This document shows, piece by piece, positions 18,714 through 28,200 of a stretch of DNA of 64,000 nucleotides. Numbering within the stretch: the stretch's first letter is position 1; the number at the start of each line of letters is the position of its first letter. The DNA is taken from contig NZ_AP014821.1 of the NCBI RefSeq assembly GCF_001548115.1, forward strand, positions 1,054,001-1,118,000, given 5' to 3'. A model generated the notes under the pieces. It did no database searches and was not told the DNA's origin. It was given only the letters and a program-made list of their open reading frames with translations. The position numbers and the translations under genes are program-made. The stretch comes from Geminocystis sp. NIES-3709 (GTDB lineage: Bacteria > Cyanobacteriota > Cyanobacteriia > Cyanobacteriales > Cyanobacteriaceae).

Positions 18714-20861
18714 ATGCTCAATATTCCTCAAGTTATCGCTCAAGAATTATCTCTGAATATTAAAAATGTAAATAGTGCTTTAGAATTATTGACTGAAGGT
18801 GCTACTATTCCTTTTATTGCTCGTTATCGTAAAGAAAAAACAGGATCTTTGAACGAAATTGAATTAAGAAACATTCACGATCGATTCATTTACCTACAGG
18901 AATTAGAGAGTCGTAAACAAGTTATTTTAGATGGTATTGCTTCCCAAAATCTACTTAATGACCAATTAAAAGCCCAAATTACGGGTTGTTTGCAAAAAAA
19001 TGAGCTGGAAGATCTTTACTTACCTTTTAAGCCTAAAAGACGCACAAGAGCGACTATGGCAAAGGAAAAGGGCTTAACCCCCTTCGCCGAATTTATCAAG
19101 AATCTTAATCAACCACAAGCAAAACCTTTATCTATTGAAAAAGAAGCCGAAAAATATATCTCAGAAGAAGTAAAATCGATCGAAGAAGCGTTAAATGGTG
19201 TTAGTGATATTCTTGCGGAAGAAATAGCGGAAAAAGCAGAGTTAAGGGCATATTTACGGGAATTTATCTCAGAAGATGGTGCATTTATTTCTCGTATTAA
19301 AGACGACTATCCCGAAGGTAGCACTAAATTTGAAATGTATCGTAACTTTCAATGTAAATTCACCAAAATTGCCCCTCACAATGTCCTTGCTTTATTTCGT
19401 GGAGAAGCAGAAAAAATTCTCGTGGTAGATATTGATTTTGACGAAGCGAGGGTGATGAATTATTTAGAGTCAAAGGTGATTAAAACAAAAATTTCTGCCT
19501 TTAGGGAGTTTTATCGAGAAATGCTCAAAGATAGTTTTCAACGTTTACTTAAACCAGCTTTAATCAGAGATGTTCGATCGTACATTAAAGCATGGGCTGA
19601 TGTAGAATCCATTAAAACTTTTGAAGCCAATTTGCGTGAATTATTATTATCCCCTCCTGCTGGTATGAAACCCACTTTAGCGATCGATCCTGGATTTCGG
19701 ACAGGTTGCAAAGTGGCAATTCTCTCAGAAACAGGGCAGTTTTTAGAGTATCAGGCGATTTTTCCTCATACTGGCCATGAAAAGAGAGGTATTGCTAAAG
19801 ATACTATTAAAAAACTCGTTTTTAAATATAACATAGAATTAATTGCCATCGGAAATGGCACCGCCTCCAGAGAAACTGATGAATTTATTACCGAAGTGTT
19901 AGCAACTATTGACAAAAAACCCATTAAAGTCATGGTAAATGAATCGGGTGCATCGGTTTATTCCGCTAGTAATGTGGCTATTGCCGAGTTTCCTGAGTTA
20001 GATGTTACTGTTAGGGGTGCAATTAGTATTGGCAGAAGGTTACAAGATCCTTTGGCAGAATTAGTTAAAATTGATCCAAAGTCCATCGGTGTGGGACAAT
20101 ATCAACATGATGTTGATCAAAAATTGCTCAAAAAAAACTTAGAAGAAACTGTCGAAAGTTGTGTTAATTATGTCGGAGTGGACTTGAATACTGCTTCAAA
20201 AGAATTATTAATATTTGTCTCAGGAATTAATAACACGATCGCTAATAATATTGTTAATTATCGCAATGAAAAAGGAGTATTTAAAAGTAGAAAAGAGCTA
20301 TTAAAAGTAAAAAAATTAGGAGAAAAAACCTTTGAATTAGCTGCCGGTTTTTTGCGTATTCGTGACGGAGAAAATCCTTTAGATAACACAGCAGTTCATC
20401 CCGAAAGTTATGATATTGTCAAAGCAATTTCTACTGATTTAAAGATACCTTTATCAGATATTGCTCAAATAAATTCACATCTTAAAAATATTGATTTAAA
20501 AAAGTATATAAATGAAAATATTGGATTGCCGACATTGCAAGATATAGTTAAAGAATTAGAAAAACCAGGAAGAGATCCTCGTGCTAAATTTCAATATGCA
20601 ACATTTAAAGAGAACATAAAAGAAATTAAGGATTTAAAAGAAGGAATGGAATTAGAAGGAATTGTGACTAATGTCGTTAATTTTGGTGCTTTTGTAGATA
20701 TTGGAGTCCATCAAGATGGGTTAGTACATATATCTCAATTAGCCGATCGATTTGTAAGTGATACAAATGAAATTGTCAAGGTGGGACAGGTGGTAAAAGT
20801 TAGAGTCTTAGAGATAAATGAAAAGCTAAATAGAATTAGTTTGTCAATGAAATTATCCTAG
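18714..20861 (+). CDS. tex: Tex-type RNA-binding transcription accessory protein
   Basis: This 715-residue protein matches the usual length of bacterial Tex. It has an N-terminal helical region (FIARYRKEKTGSLNEIELR), a central YqgF/RuvX-like domain starting near 325 (LAIDPGFRTGCKVAIL), tandem helix-hairpin-helix modules (about 490-560, LLIFVSGINNTIANNIVNYR and KKLGEKTFELAAGFLRI) and a C-terminal S1 domain (about 640-712). It binds nucleic acid and is linked to transcription/RNA quality control. The IS701 element inserted just upstream probably displaced its native promoter. Confidence 0.93.
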   Translation: MLNIPQVIAQELSLNIKNVNSALELLTEGATIPFIARYRKEKTGSLNEIELRNIHDRFIYLQELESRKQVILDGIASQNLLNDQLKAQITGCLQKNELEDLYLPFKPKRRTRATMAKEKGLTPFAEFIKNLNQPQAKPLSIEKEAEKYISEEVKSIEEALNGVSDILAEEIAEKAELRAYLREFISEDGAFISRIKDDYPEGSTKFEMYRNFQCKFTKIAPHNVLALFRGEAEKILVVDIDFDEARVMNYLESKVIKTKISAFREFYREMLKDSFQRLLKPALIRDVRSYIKAWADVESIKTFEANLRELLLSPPAGMKPTLAIDPGFRTGCKVAILSETGQFLEYQAIFPHTGHEKRGIAKDTIKKLVFKYNIELIAIGNGTASRETDEFITEVLATIDKKPIKVMVNESGASVYSASNVAIAEFPELDVTVRGAISIGRRLQDPLAELVKIDPKSIGVGQYQHDVDQKLLKKNLEETVESCVNYVGVDLNTASKELLIFVSGINNTIANNIVNYRNEKGVFKSRKELLKVKKLGEKTFELAAGFLRIRDGENPLDNTAVHPESYDIVKAISTDLKIPLSDIAQINSHLKNIDLKKYINENIGLPTLQDIVKELEKPGRDPRAKFQYATFKENIKEIKDLKEGMELEGIVTNVVNFGAFVDIGVHQDGLVHISQLADRFVSDTNEIVKVGQVVKVRVLEINEKLNRISLSMKLS

Positions 20862-20924
20862 AATAATAAAGTCTAAATTTGTTTAATAACTTGTCATATT
20901 ATAAATATTTAAAAAGTAATAATT

Positions 20925-21752
20925 ATGGATTTTTTTGCTTTTCAATTTCGATCGCCCGGTCCTATTTTATTCGATGTTGGGCCTATTAGTTTAAGATGGT
21001 ATGGACTATTAATTGCTTCGGCGGTTTTAATAGGGGTAATCATTGCCCAAAAATTAGGTAAATATCGTAATATTGATCCTGATTTAATTGGTGATTTAGT
21101 CATCTGGTTAGTCATCGGGGCGATACCTATGGCTAGAATTTATTATGTCTTATTTGAATGGCAAAATTATGCCCAACATCCTCAAGATATAATTGCAATT
21201 TGGCAAGGGGGAATTGCTATTCATGGTGCTATTATTGGGGGGATTATTGCCATATTAATTTTTGCGAAGATTAATCGTCAATCTTTTTGGGAATTAACAG
21301 ATATTATTGCACCCTCTTTAATTTTAGGACAAGCTATTGGTAGATGGGGTAATTTTTTTAATTCAGAAGCCTTTGGTATTCCTACAAATTTGCCTTGGAA
21401 ATTATATATTCCTCCAAATAATCGTCCTATTGAATATATAAATTTTGATTATTTTCATCCTACTTTTCTTTATGAATCTTTGTGGAATATAGGAGTTTTT
21501 ATCTTATTAATTATGATATTTTTTTGGAGTATTAAAAATAATAATAAGCTCAAAAATGGCACTATATTTTTAATTTATTTAATTAGCTATAGTCTAGGTA
21601 GAGTATGGATTGAAGGTTTTAGAACTGATAGTTTAATGTTAGGATTTTTAAGAATTGCTCAGGTTGTTAGCTTAACCTCGATCGCTTTTGGAATTTTCGG
21701 TTTAATCTGGCTATATATTCTAAAAAAATCTTTGCCAGATATAAAAAATTAA
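20925..21752 (+). CDS. lgt: Prolipoprotein diacylglyceryl transferase
   Basis: Transfers diacylglycerol from phosphatidylglycerol to the lipobox cysteine of prelipoproteins in the plasma membrane, the first step of lipoprotein maturation. The 275-residue polytopic protein has about seven hydrophobic segments. It carries the diagnostic [13 protein letters not shown] signature (about 137-149) and the downstream [11 protein letters not shown] and [13 protein letters not shown] motifs. Start is ATG, 63 bases after tex in the same direction. Confidence 0.95.
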   Translation: MDFFAFQFRSPGPILFDVGPISLRWYGLLIASAVLIGVIIAQKLGKYRNIDPDLIGDLVIWLVIGAIPMARIYYVLFEWQNYAQHPQDIIAIWQGGIAIHGAIIGGIIAILIFAKINRQSFWELTDIIAPSLILGQAIGRWGNFFNSEAFGIPTNLPWKLYIPPNNRPIEYINFDYFHPTFLYESLWNIGVFILLIMIFFWSIKNNNKLKNGTIFLIYLISYSLGRVWIEGFRTDSLMLGFLRIAQVVSLTSIAFGIFGLIWLYILKKSLPDIKN

Positions 21753-21773
21753 CAAATTACAATACTGAAAAAA

Positions 21774-22325
21774 TTAATTCATATCCGGATTAAATTCGGG
21801 CTTGATATGAAAAGGAATTTCCTGAAATATTTGGTTAACAATATCTTCAGGAGTATCTCGATCGTCTATAGTAAAAGTAATATCAGCTTGTTGATATAAA
21901 TATTCTCTTTGCTGTCGTAAATCTGTTAATTTTGCCCTTAAATCTTCTTGATGTAATAACGGGCGAGTATCATCATCAGCTAATCTTTTAACTAAAACAT
22001 CAACAGGCACATCTAACCAAATAACCATACCATCACGCAAGTGACTCCAGTTGTCTTGACAGAGAATAATACCCCCTCCTGTGGCAATAACTGTACGAGT
22101 ATAGGCAGATATTTCTCTTAAAATATCACTTTCTAGCTGACGAAAACTAGCTTCTCCTTCTTCCGCAAAGATTTCATTGATGGTTTTATGAGTAACAGTT
22201 TCAATAATAGAATCTGTATCCAAAAAACGATAATTTAACTTTTCCGCTAATAACTTACCGATGGTAGTCTTACCTGATCCCATCATACCAATTAAGTAAA
22301 CGTCTAATCCTCTTAAAATATCCAT
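21774..22325 (-). CDS. aroK: Shikimate kinase
   Basis: Phosphorylates shikimate at the 3-hydroxyl in aromatic amino-acid synthesis. The 183-residue P-loop kinase has Walker A GMMGSGKT (13-20), the shikimate-binding FLDTDS motif, the GGG motif (ATGGGIIL) and the LID Arg in RLADDDTRPLL. It is convergent with lgt, with 21 bp between stop codons. A heptamer tandem repeat lies just upstream of the start. Confidence 0.95.
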   Translation of the reverse strand: MDILRGLDVYLIGMMGSGKTTIGKLLAEKLNYRFLDTDSIIETVTHKTINEIFAEEGEASFRQLESDILREISAYTRTVIATGGGIILCQDNWSHLRDGMVIWLDVPVDVLVKRLADDDTRPLLHQEDLRAKLTDLRQQREYLYQQADITFTIDDRDTPEDIVNQIFQEIPFHIKPEFNPDMN

Positions 22326-22359
22326 TAAAAATAATCGATCGTTAATAATTGATAATTTT

Positions 22360-22387
22360 CAACTGTCAACTGTCACCTGTCAACTGT
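22360..22387 (+). repeat. Heptamer tandem repeat (CAACTGT)4
   Basis: Four contiguous 7-bp units, CAACTGT, CAACTGT, CACCTGT, CAACTGT. One of many 7-bp-periodic tracts in this window; it lies in the divergent spacer between aroK and the Zn-ribbon gene. Confidence 0.85.
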
Positions 22388-22432
22388 TTATAATGATTTA
22401 ATATCCCCTTATTATTTGACTTCCGAACAATT

Positions 22433-22837
22433 GTGCGTTGGCAAAAATCTACTAAAATTGACTTAAACTCTCAGTATCCTTGTCCTTGTCGTCGTAAAGG
22501 GCAATTATTACCAATTATCTTAACAGAAGCCATGGGGTGCGATCGATGTCAACAAATTTTTGTAGTAACAGATGAAGAAAAATGTATTGAGCAATTAAAC
22601 CCCAGCTATCCCTATAAAAAAAAATGGCGTTGGAATGGTAAAAGATGGATTTCCTGTCACAAGCCTTGGCAAGAAAGCTACTTTTATCTAACTATTAGTT
22701 GTTTTCTCGCTTCCATACTCATTTCAACCCCTCTATTAATTAACTTGAGTGCAGGAGTCAACTTAATTTCTGGTATTATTATAGGACTAATTTTTATCTT
22801 GCTATGTTTTTCTTTGTGGTTAGCTTATCGCCGTTAA
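22433..22837 (+). CDS. Zinc-ribbon membrane protein, hypothetical
   Basis: This 134-residue protein starts at GTG. The N-terminal half has a CPC...CDRC zinc-ribbon-like cysteine set (about 18-39) and a Trp-rich KKKWRWNGKRWI segment. The C-terminal half has two membrane helices (about 82-104 and 109-131). It is 10 bp upstream of the ProA-like gene in the same direction, so the two probably share a transcript. No function is known to me. Confidence 0.7.
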   Translation: MRWQKSTKIDLNSQYPCPCRRKGQLLPIILTEAMGCDRCQQIFVVTDEEKCIEQLNPSYPYKKKWRWNGKRWISCHKPWQESYFYLTISCFLASILISTPLLINLSAGVNLISGIIIGLIFILLCFSLWLAYRR

Positions 22838-22847
22838 AATTAAGAGT

Positions 22848-24116
22848 ATGAAAGATAATTCTACAAAACAAACCGTCCTCATTGTACATCAAGCTCACCA
22901 AGCATTTGTGCAAATGAGTAATATCAAAGGTATTGAAAGATCTCAAGCTGTATTACAGATGGCGAAAAAGCTAGAAGAATGCCTCGATGATGTTTTACAA
23001 GCTAATACCCTTGACTTAGAAATTAGCAAGGAAATGTCTGTACCAGATTTAATCCTTGAGTGGCTGAAGCTAACCCCCCAAAGAGTAAAAACCAGTATAG
23101 AAATACTTAAGACACTCTCTAAGTTACCAGATCCTTTTCAAAAAGTAATCAACTCTCCTTATCAAGTCACTTACTGTCAAAATTATTCCCAGTTAATGCC
23201 TTTAGGAGTTATTGCTTTAGTTTATGAAGCCTTACCCGAATTAGCCATTATCACGGCAGGTTTAGCGATTAAAACCGGTAATAGTTTAATTTTGAGAGGT
23301 AGCAGTGAAGCTAGTAATACTAATACAATTATCACTCAAGTTTTACAAGTTGCTTTAGAAGATGCTAATTTTCCCTCTGGTTGTTTACAATTTTTACCCT
23401 CAGAAGAAGGTTATTCCATAGAAGATTTAGTAACTCAAGATCAATATCTTAATTTAATTATTCCCTATGGAAGACCTAGTTTAATTCAAAAAGTGACTCA
23501 ATTAGCCACTGCTCCTGTATTAAAATCCGCTATGGGTAATTGTTATTTATACTGGTCATTATCTAATGATTTAGATTTAGTTCGTAATATTATTGTAGAT
23601 AGTTATGGCACTATTCCCGATCGAGTTAATGCTATTGAGAAAGTATTAATTAACAATCAACATAAATCTAATTCCATCATCAGATTATTTAATCATCTCA
23701 AAGAACAGAAATTTAATATTATGGGAGATGAATCTTTAGTTGCTGATTTTCCTGAATATCTAACTCCTCTTAAAGAAAATCAATGGAATCAACCTCTTCT
23801 TAATAATACTATAGCTTTTCGTACAGTAGAAAATCTTGATAGTGCGATCGCATGGATTAATGAGTATAGTAGTGGTCATGCTAACTGTATCATAACTGAT
23901 TCTTATCAAGAAGGGAGAATTTTTGCTATGGAAATCGATAGTGCCTTAGTTTATATTAATTCTTCCCCTCGTTTTTATCGTTATTTACCTGGTAGTAACT
24001 CAGTATTTTTAGGTATATCCAATCAAAAAGGACATCGTAGGGGATTAATTAGCTTAGAAACCTTTACTACCCTTAAGCAAATTGTTATCGGTGATGGAGA
24101 AACAACGAATAATTAG
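22848..24116 (+). CDS. ProA-like (gamma-glutamyl phosphate reductase family) protein lacking catalytic Cys
   Basis: The 422-residue aldehyde-dehydrogenase-fold protein is clearly related to ProA. LMPLGVIALVYEALPELAII, LAIKTGNSLILRGSSEA, a GNCYLY segment, SSGHANCIITDS and a C-terminal RRGLISLETFTTLK can all be aligned. At the position where ProA has the nucleophile in a VCNA motif, this protein reads DRVNAIEK, so Cys is replaced by Val (V260). Its C-terminal region is also shortened. It may be a non-catalytic paralogue or have a different activity. A second, canonical proA is expected elsewhere in the genome. Probably co-transcribed with the Zn-ribbon protein. Confidence 0.75.
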   Translation: MKDNSTKQTVLIVHQAHQAFVQMSNIKGIERSQAVLQMAKKLEECLDDVLQANTLDLEISKEMSVPDLILEWLKLTPQRVKTSIEILKTLSKLPDPFQKVINSPYQVTYCQNYSQLMPLGVIALVYEALPELAIITAGLAIKTGNSLILRGSSEASNTNTIITQVLQVALEDANFPSGCLQFLPSEEGYSIEDLVTQDQYLNLIIPYGRPSLIQKVTQLATAPVLKSAMGNCYLYWSLSNDLDLVRNIIVDSYGTIPDRVNAIEKVLINNQHKSNSIIRLFNHLKEQKFNIMGDESLVADFPEYLTPLKENQWNQPLLNNTIAFRTVENLDSAIAWINEYSSGHANCIITDSYQEGRIFAMEIDSALVYINSSPRFYRYLPGSNSVFLGISNQKGHRRGLISLETFTTLKQIVIGDGETTNN

Positions 24117-24172
24117 GCTTTATCGAAAAAGTGTTTTATCGGGATAGGCAACAAGCAAAAGTTTTAATCTAA

Positions 24173-24943
24173 CTATTGATTATTAACTGTCAAAGGTTGT
24201 TTTTCCGTTAAATCTACTACTACCCAGTCCAAAAAATCAATAGGTGCAGTAAACTCAATTTGTGCTTCTGGTGCTGGACTTTTGTTAAGATCGATCGAAG
24301 TAACTTTACCAATGGGAATATCCGGAGGGAAAATGCTACTAATATTAGATGTTGTTACTACTTCTCCTATCTTTACATCAGCGACTTTAGCATAAAATTC
24401 CATTAAACCAATGGGCGTACCTTGTCCTTTAATAAATCCTTGATAACCTTTTCTGGTAATAGTTGCACCCACTCGACTATTATAATCACTAATTAATAAA
24501 ACTCGGCTAGTATTAGGAGTAACATCAATGATTTTGCCAACTAAACCTCCTACACTCATCACCACCTGATTAGGTTTAACTCCTTTACTGCTACCCACAT
24601 CAATAACTACAATTTGCCACCAAGCATCGGCACTTCTACCTATAACCCTTGCAGGAATCAAAGAATCAGGAGATTTTTCTTGATATTTGACAATTTTTTT
24701 CAGGTTTTGATTTTCTGTTTCTAAAGCAACTATTTTATTACTTAATTCTTGAATAGTCCGTTGCTCATATAATGCTTGTCGATCGATTTGAGGATAGAAT
24801 AAGAAATTGGGAGAAAGGCGATATAAAGTTTCAGAAATTAACGCCCCTTGAGTATAGTAAACTAACCAAGCCATAAAAATACTAATTAGCCCGAAAACTA
24901 ATTGACTCCCATATTTTTGCCACCAACGATAAATAAATTTCAA
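24173..24943 (-). CDS. mreC: Rod-shape-determining protein MreC
   Basis: A 256-residue bitopic membrane protein that links the MreB cytoskeleton to peptidoglycan synthases in the periplasm. It has a membrane helix (about 13-31), a coiled coil (about 58-86) and the double beta-barrel domain with DVGSSKGVKPNQVVMSVGGLVGKI and SRVLLISDYNSRVGATI. The apparent start is TTG with no in-frame ATG nearby. Neither mreB nor mreD is adjacent: the neighbours are a convergent ProA-like gene and, upstream, the TamB gene. Confidence 0.9.
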   Translation of the reverse strand: MKFIYRWWQKYGSQLVFGLISIFMAWLVYYTQGALISETLYRLSPNFLFYPQIDRQALYEQRTIQELSNKIVALETENQNLKKIVKYQEKSPDSLIPARVIGRSADAWWQIVVIDVGSSKGVKPNQVVMSVGGLVGKIIDVTPNTSRVLLISDYNSRVGATITRKGYQGFIKGQGTPIGLMEFYAKVADVKIGEVVTTSNISSIFPPDIPIGKVTSIDLNKSPAPEAQIEFTAPIDFLDWVVVDLTEKQPLTVNNQ

Positions 24944-25275
24944 AGTCCTAATTTATAGTGAATAATTTATAGTAAATAGTCAATAACGAACTGTTTTATG
25001 TAAATTTATGAAAAATAAAATACCACATTTGAGGATAAAAATGCTTCTTTTAAGTAGCTTTCCCAGACTTTAGGTGTTGATTTCAAATTTATTTTAACCT
25101 GAGTTCGATGCAAGAATTATTGATATGGGTAGGTTTTAACCATGATAGTTTTAGGTTTTAGGTTAATTTTTCAATTTTTGTTCAATTATCCAATTAAATT
25201 AATCGAGTAGGAAATCAATTATTAATAGTTTTTTATCAATTCTTTACCTAAGATCTAACACCTAATTCCTCATGA
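24944..25275. other. Spacer between tamB and mreC with repeat motifs
   Basis: A 332-bp AT-rich spacer. It contains the 10-mer CTGAGTTCGA (25099-25108), whose complement also occurs at 45088-45097 and 49659-49668. It also has short GTTTTAG heptamers (25149-25162) and a 7-bp periodic tract ACCTAAG/ATCTAAC/ACCTAAT/TCCTCAT (25246-25273) that runs to the end of the TamB gene. No gene seen. Confidence 0.5.
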
Positions 25276-28200
25276 TCAAAACCTCATCTGATAACGAACT
25301 TTATACTCCCCATAAATATAATCATAAGATACCGTGACAGTAGAATCTTTTTTCACCTCATAAACTCCTTCCACCAAAGGAAAAACCCTTAAATCTTTCA
25401 TTCCTAAAGGTTTACCCCAAGTACTTACTTTTTCATTGACTCCAAAACTGATATTATTAGCTAAAGGTACAAGAATAAACTGAACTAAACCATTCTCAAA
25501 TAAATCCTGACTACTTAAATCTTGCAGTTGAGTTGCTAAATTTAATAATTCTCCTCCTACTATTAGATTAATTAACTCGCCTTCACTACGGTTTGGAGTA
25601 CTCCTTAGAGAAATTAAAGGAGAGTTTAAAAGATTAAAATTTGAACCTTGTTTATTTAATGCCGCTAAATTAATACATTCTGCCACCTCATTTAATTGAG
25701 AGGAGGATAGTTTAATTTCTTCTGCAATAGGGGTAGTAGAAGGTAAACGACAATAATCATTAACACTTCCCGATAAAACAGGTAATAATTGAGCTAAACC
25801 ACCATCTATTCTTAACACCACTTGTATATTTTCGCCTCTACCACCTCTTACAATGGGATCTAATACTTCGTTACGATTAGTATTAGGTAACTGTCGAGAA
25901 TAATCGACAATATCTGCTTGTACCTCTATATCAATTTCGGGGTTGAGGATATTTTCTTCTGGGCGAAAAGTGATAGTATTTTCATTGGTACGGGATAAGA
26001 AGAATGTAGTTTGTCCAAATCCCACATTAGAAGTGAAAGAAGTTAATGGATTTGCCCCTCCTAGGTAAATTTGCCCTCTACGGACGTTTATTGCTCCATC
26101 AGCTCTTAGATTTTTCCAATTATATAAGCCACCGTTAACAATTAATTCTCCACCAAATAAGAAGCGATATAAACTCCATTGGGCTAATTGAGTATCTACT
26201 AATTTTAAGGTAAAATCTTTTAATTCAGGTTGAAAAATTCCATCATAAGAAGAAGAAGACGTGTCTCCTAACCATTGATTTCTCACTCCTTGACTTCTAG
26301 GATTCGAGATTATAGTTTGCTCTTGAGGTAGAACAAAATTACCATTGTTTAAGCTGACATAACCACCGATTTTTGGAGTAAATACTGTCCCATTGACAAC
26401 TATATCTCCCTTAATTTGTCCTGAGTAAATATTTTGTAAGTCTATTTTCTGATTAGAAATATTGATAGAGAGGGGATTATCATTATTATTTTTAGGTTTA
26501 AAAAGAGGTAAATTTCCAGCAATATTTATATCGGCACTGTTGTTAATTTTTGCCGATAATGTTTCTATATCTAATGCTTGATTATTTTTATCAATATTTA
26601 CTTTTCCTGTTAAAGTAATGGGACTTTTTACTCTGATACTATTTATCTGAGCATTATCAAAATTAATTTCCCCTCCTAGTTTAAAGAGTTCAAGTTTAAA
26701 ATTATTAATTAACTTATTGATTGAGGCTATTTCTATACTTAAATTTGAAGAAATATTGCCTCCCATTAAACTTATTTTACCTTGACTAAGTATATCTAAT
26801 AGTTTAACTCGATCGCTATCTAATTTTATATTAATAAAAGCAGGTTTGTTTTCTATAATTGATGGATGATAAGGAATAGACGCATTAATTTGTATATTTT
26901 GATTTTCGACCGTATTAAAATTTAATTGATAATTTTTATAATCAAAATTTCCTTGTATTTTATTATCAATGATAACTCCATTTATAGCGGTATTATTTAA
27001 ACTTAAATCACCTATAATTATAGGGTTAGAAATATTACCTGATACCTTACCATTAAGATTAATTAAACTATCTATATCTGTAGGGAATTTCACAAAATTA
27101 TCGATAAAATTTAAAGGAAAATCAACAACTTTAAAATTACCTTCCTGAGAATTTGAAGAAATATTACCACTAAAAAATACTTGACTATTGGCAATGTTTA
27201 ATTCAAAAGGTTGCAAAGCAAGGTTATTATTTTCCCAAGAAGCATTAAAGGCAATTTTCTCAATGGGAATAAATTGAGTTTCTTCAATCACCAAACCAAG
27301 GGAATCGACTATATTCGGAAAATTTTGTTGTGGAAGCCACTGCCATTGATTGCCTTGAAAATTGACATTAATTTCGGGATTGCTTAGTTTACCAGCAAGA
27401 AGAATTTCACCTTCATATTTGCCACGAATATCTAAATCATTGGGTATTTTACCCGATTGTAAATCCCTTGCGATCGATCTTATTTGTTGATCTATTATAT
27501 AAAGAAGATTAACTTGAGATTTAATGGAATTTTTATCACCGCCAAGAGATTGAGAAGGGATAGTATCAGCAGAGGCGAAGAAATCTTGGCTTTGTAAGTG
27601 TTGAAGTAAAGCATTCACACTATCTACATCCGTGATTTGTAAAGTTGAAAAAATATCCTCAACCCTACCATTTAAAGACATTCTGCCTTCTATTGCCTGA
27701 GTTACTACATTGATTTTACCTTCTAAATCATAATTAGTATTGGCGAAACTTAGTTTAGCATTTTCCAACTGTGCAATATCATCCGCAAAATTAAAATTCG
27801 TTGAGAAATTTTTGGCAACAATACCACCCAAACCCAGATTATCTAAATTTAGATTACCTGTAGCGGAAAAATCTGAAAGATTTACAGTTATATCCGAAGA
27901 CAAAATTCCTCTAACTTTTCCTTTAACACCATAGTTAATAGCAGGTTGCAGTTGCAAATTTTCTAAAGCAAAATCCGAGAAGACAAGATTAAACTCATTA
28001 TCCAGTCGTTTACCGATAAGAGAAAAACCTGATTCTCTACCTTGTCTAATTTCTATCTGAGAAGGAAAAAAAGCAGTAGTTACATTAATAGCTGGAATAG
28101 TAAAATCTTCTCTTAGTAAAGAGAAAGCAATAACATTTTCACTCCCCCGCAAATCTAAATCAATTATAGAGGAGTTAATAATAAGTTTTCCCTTTAAAAA

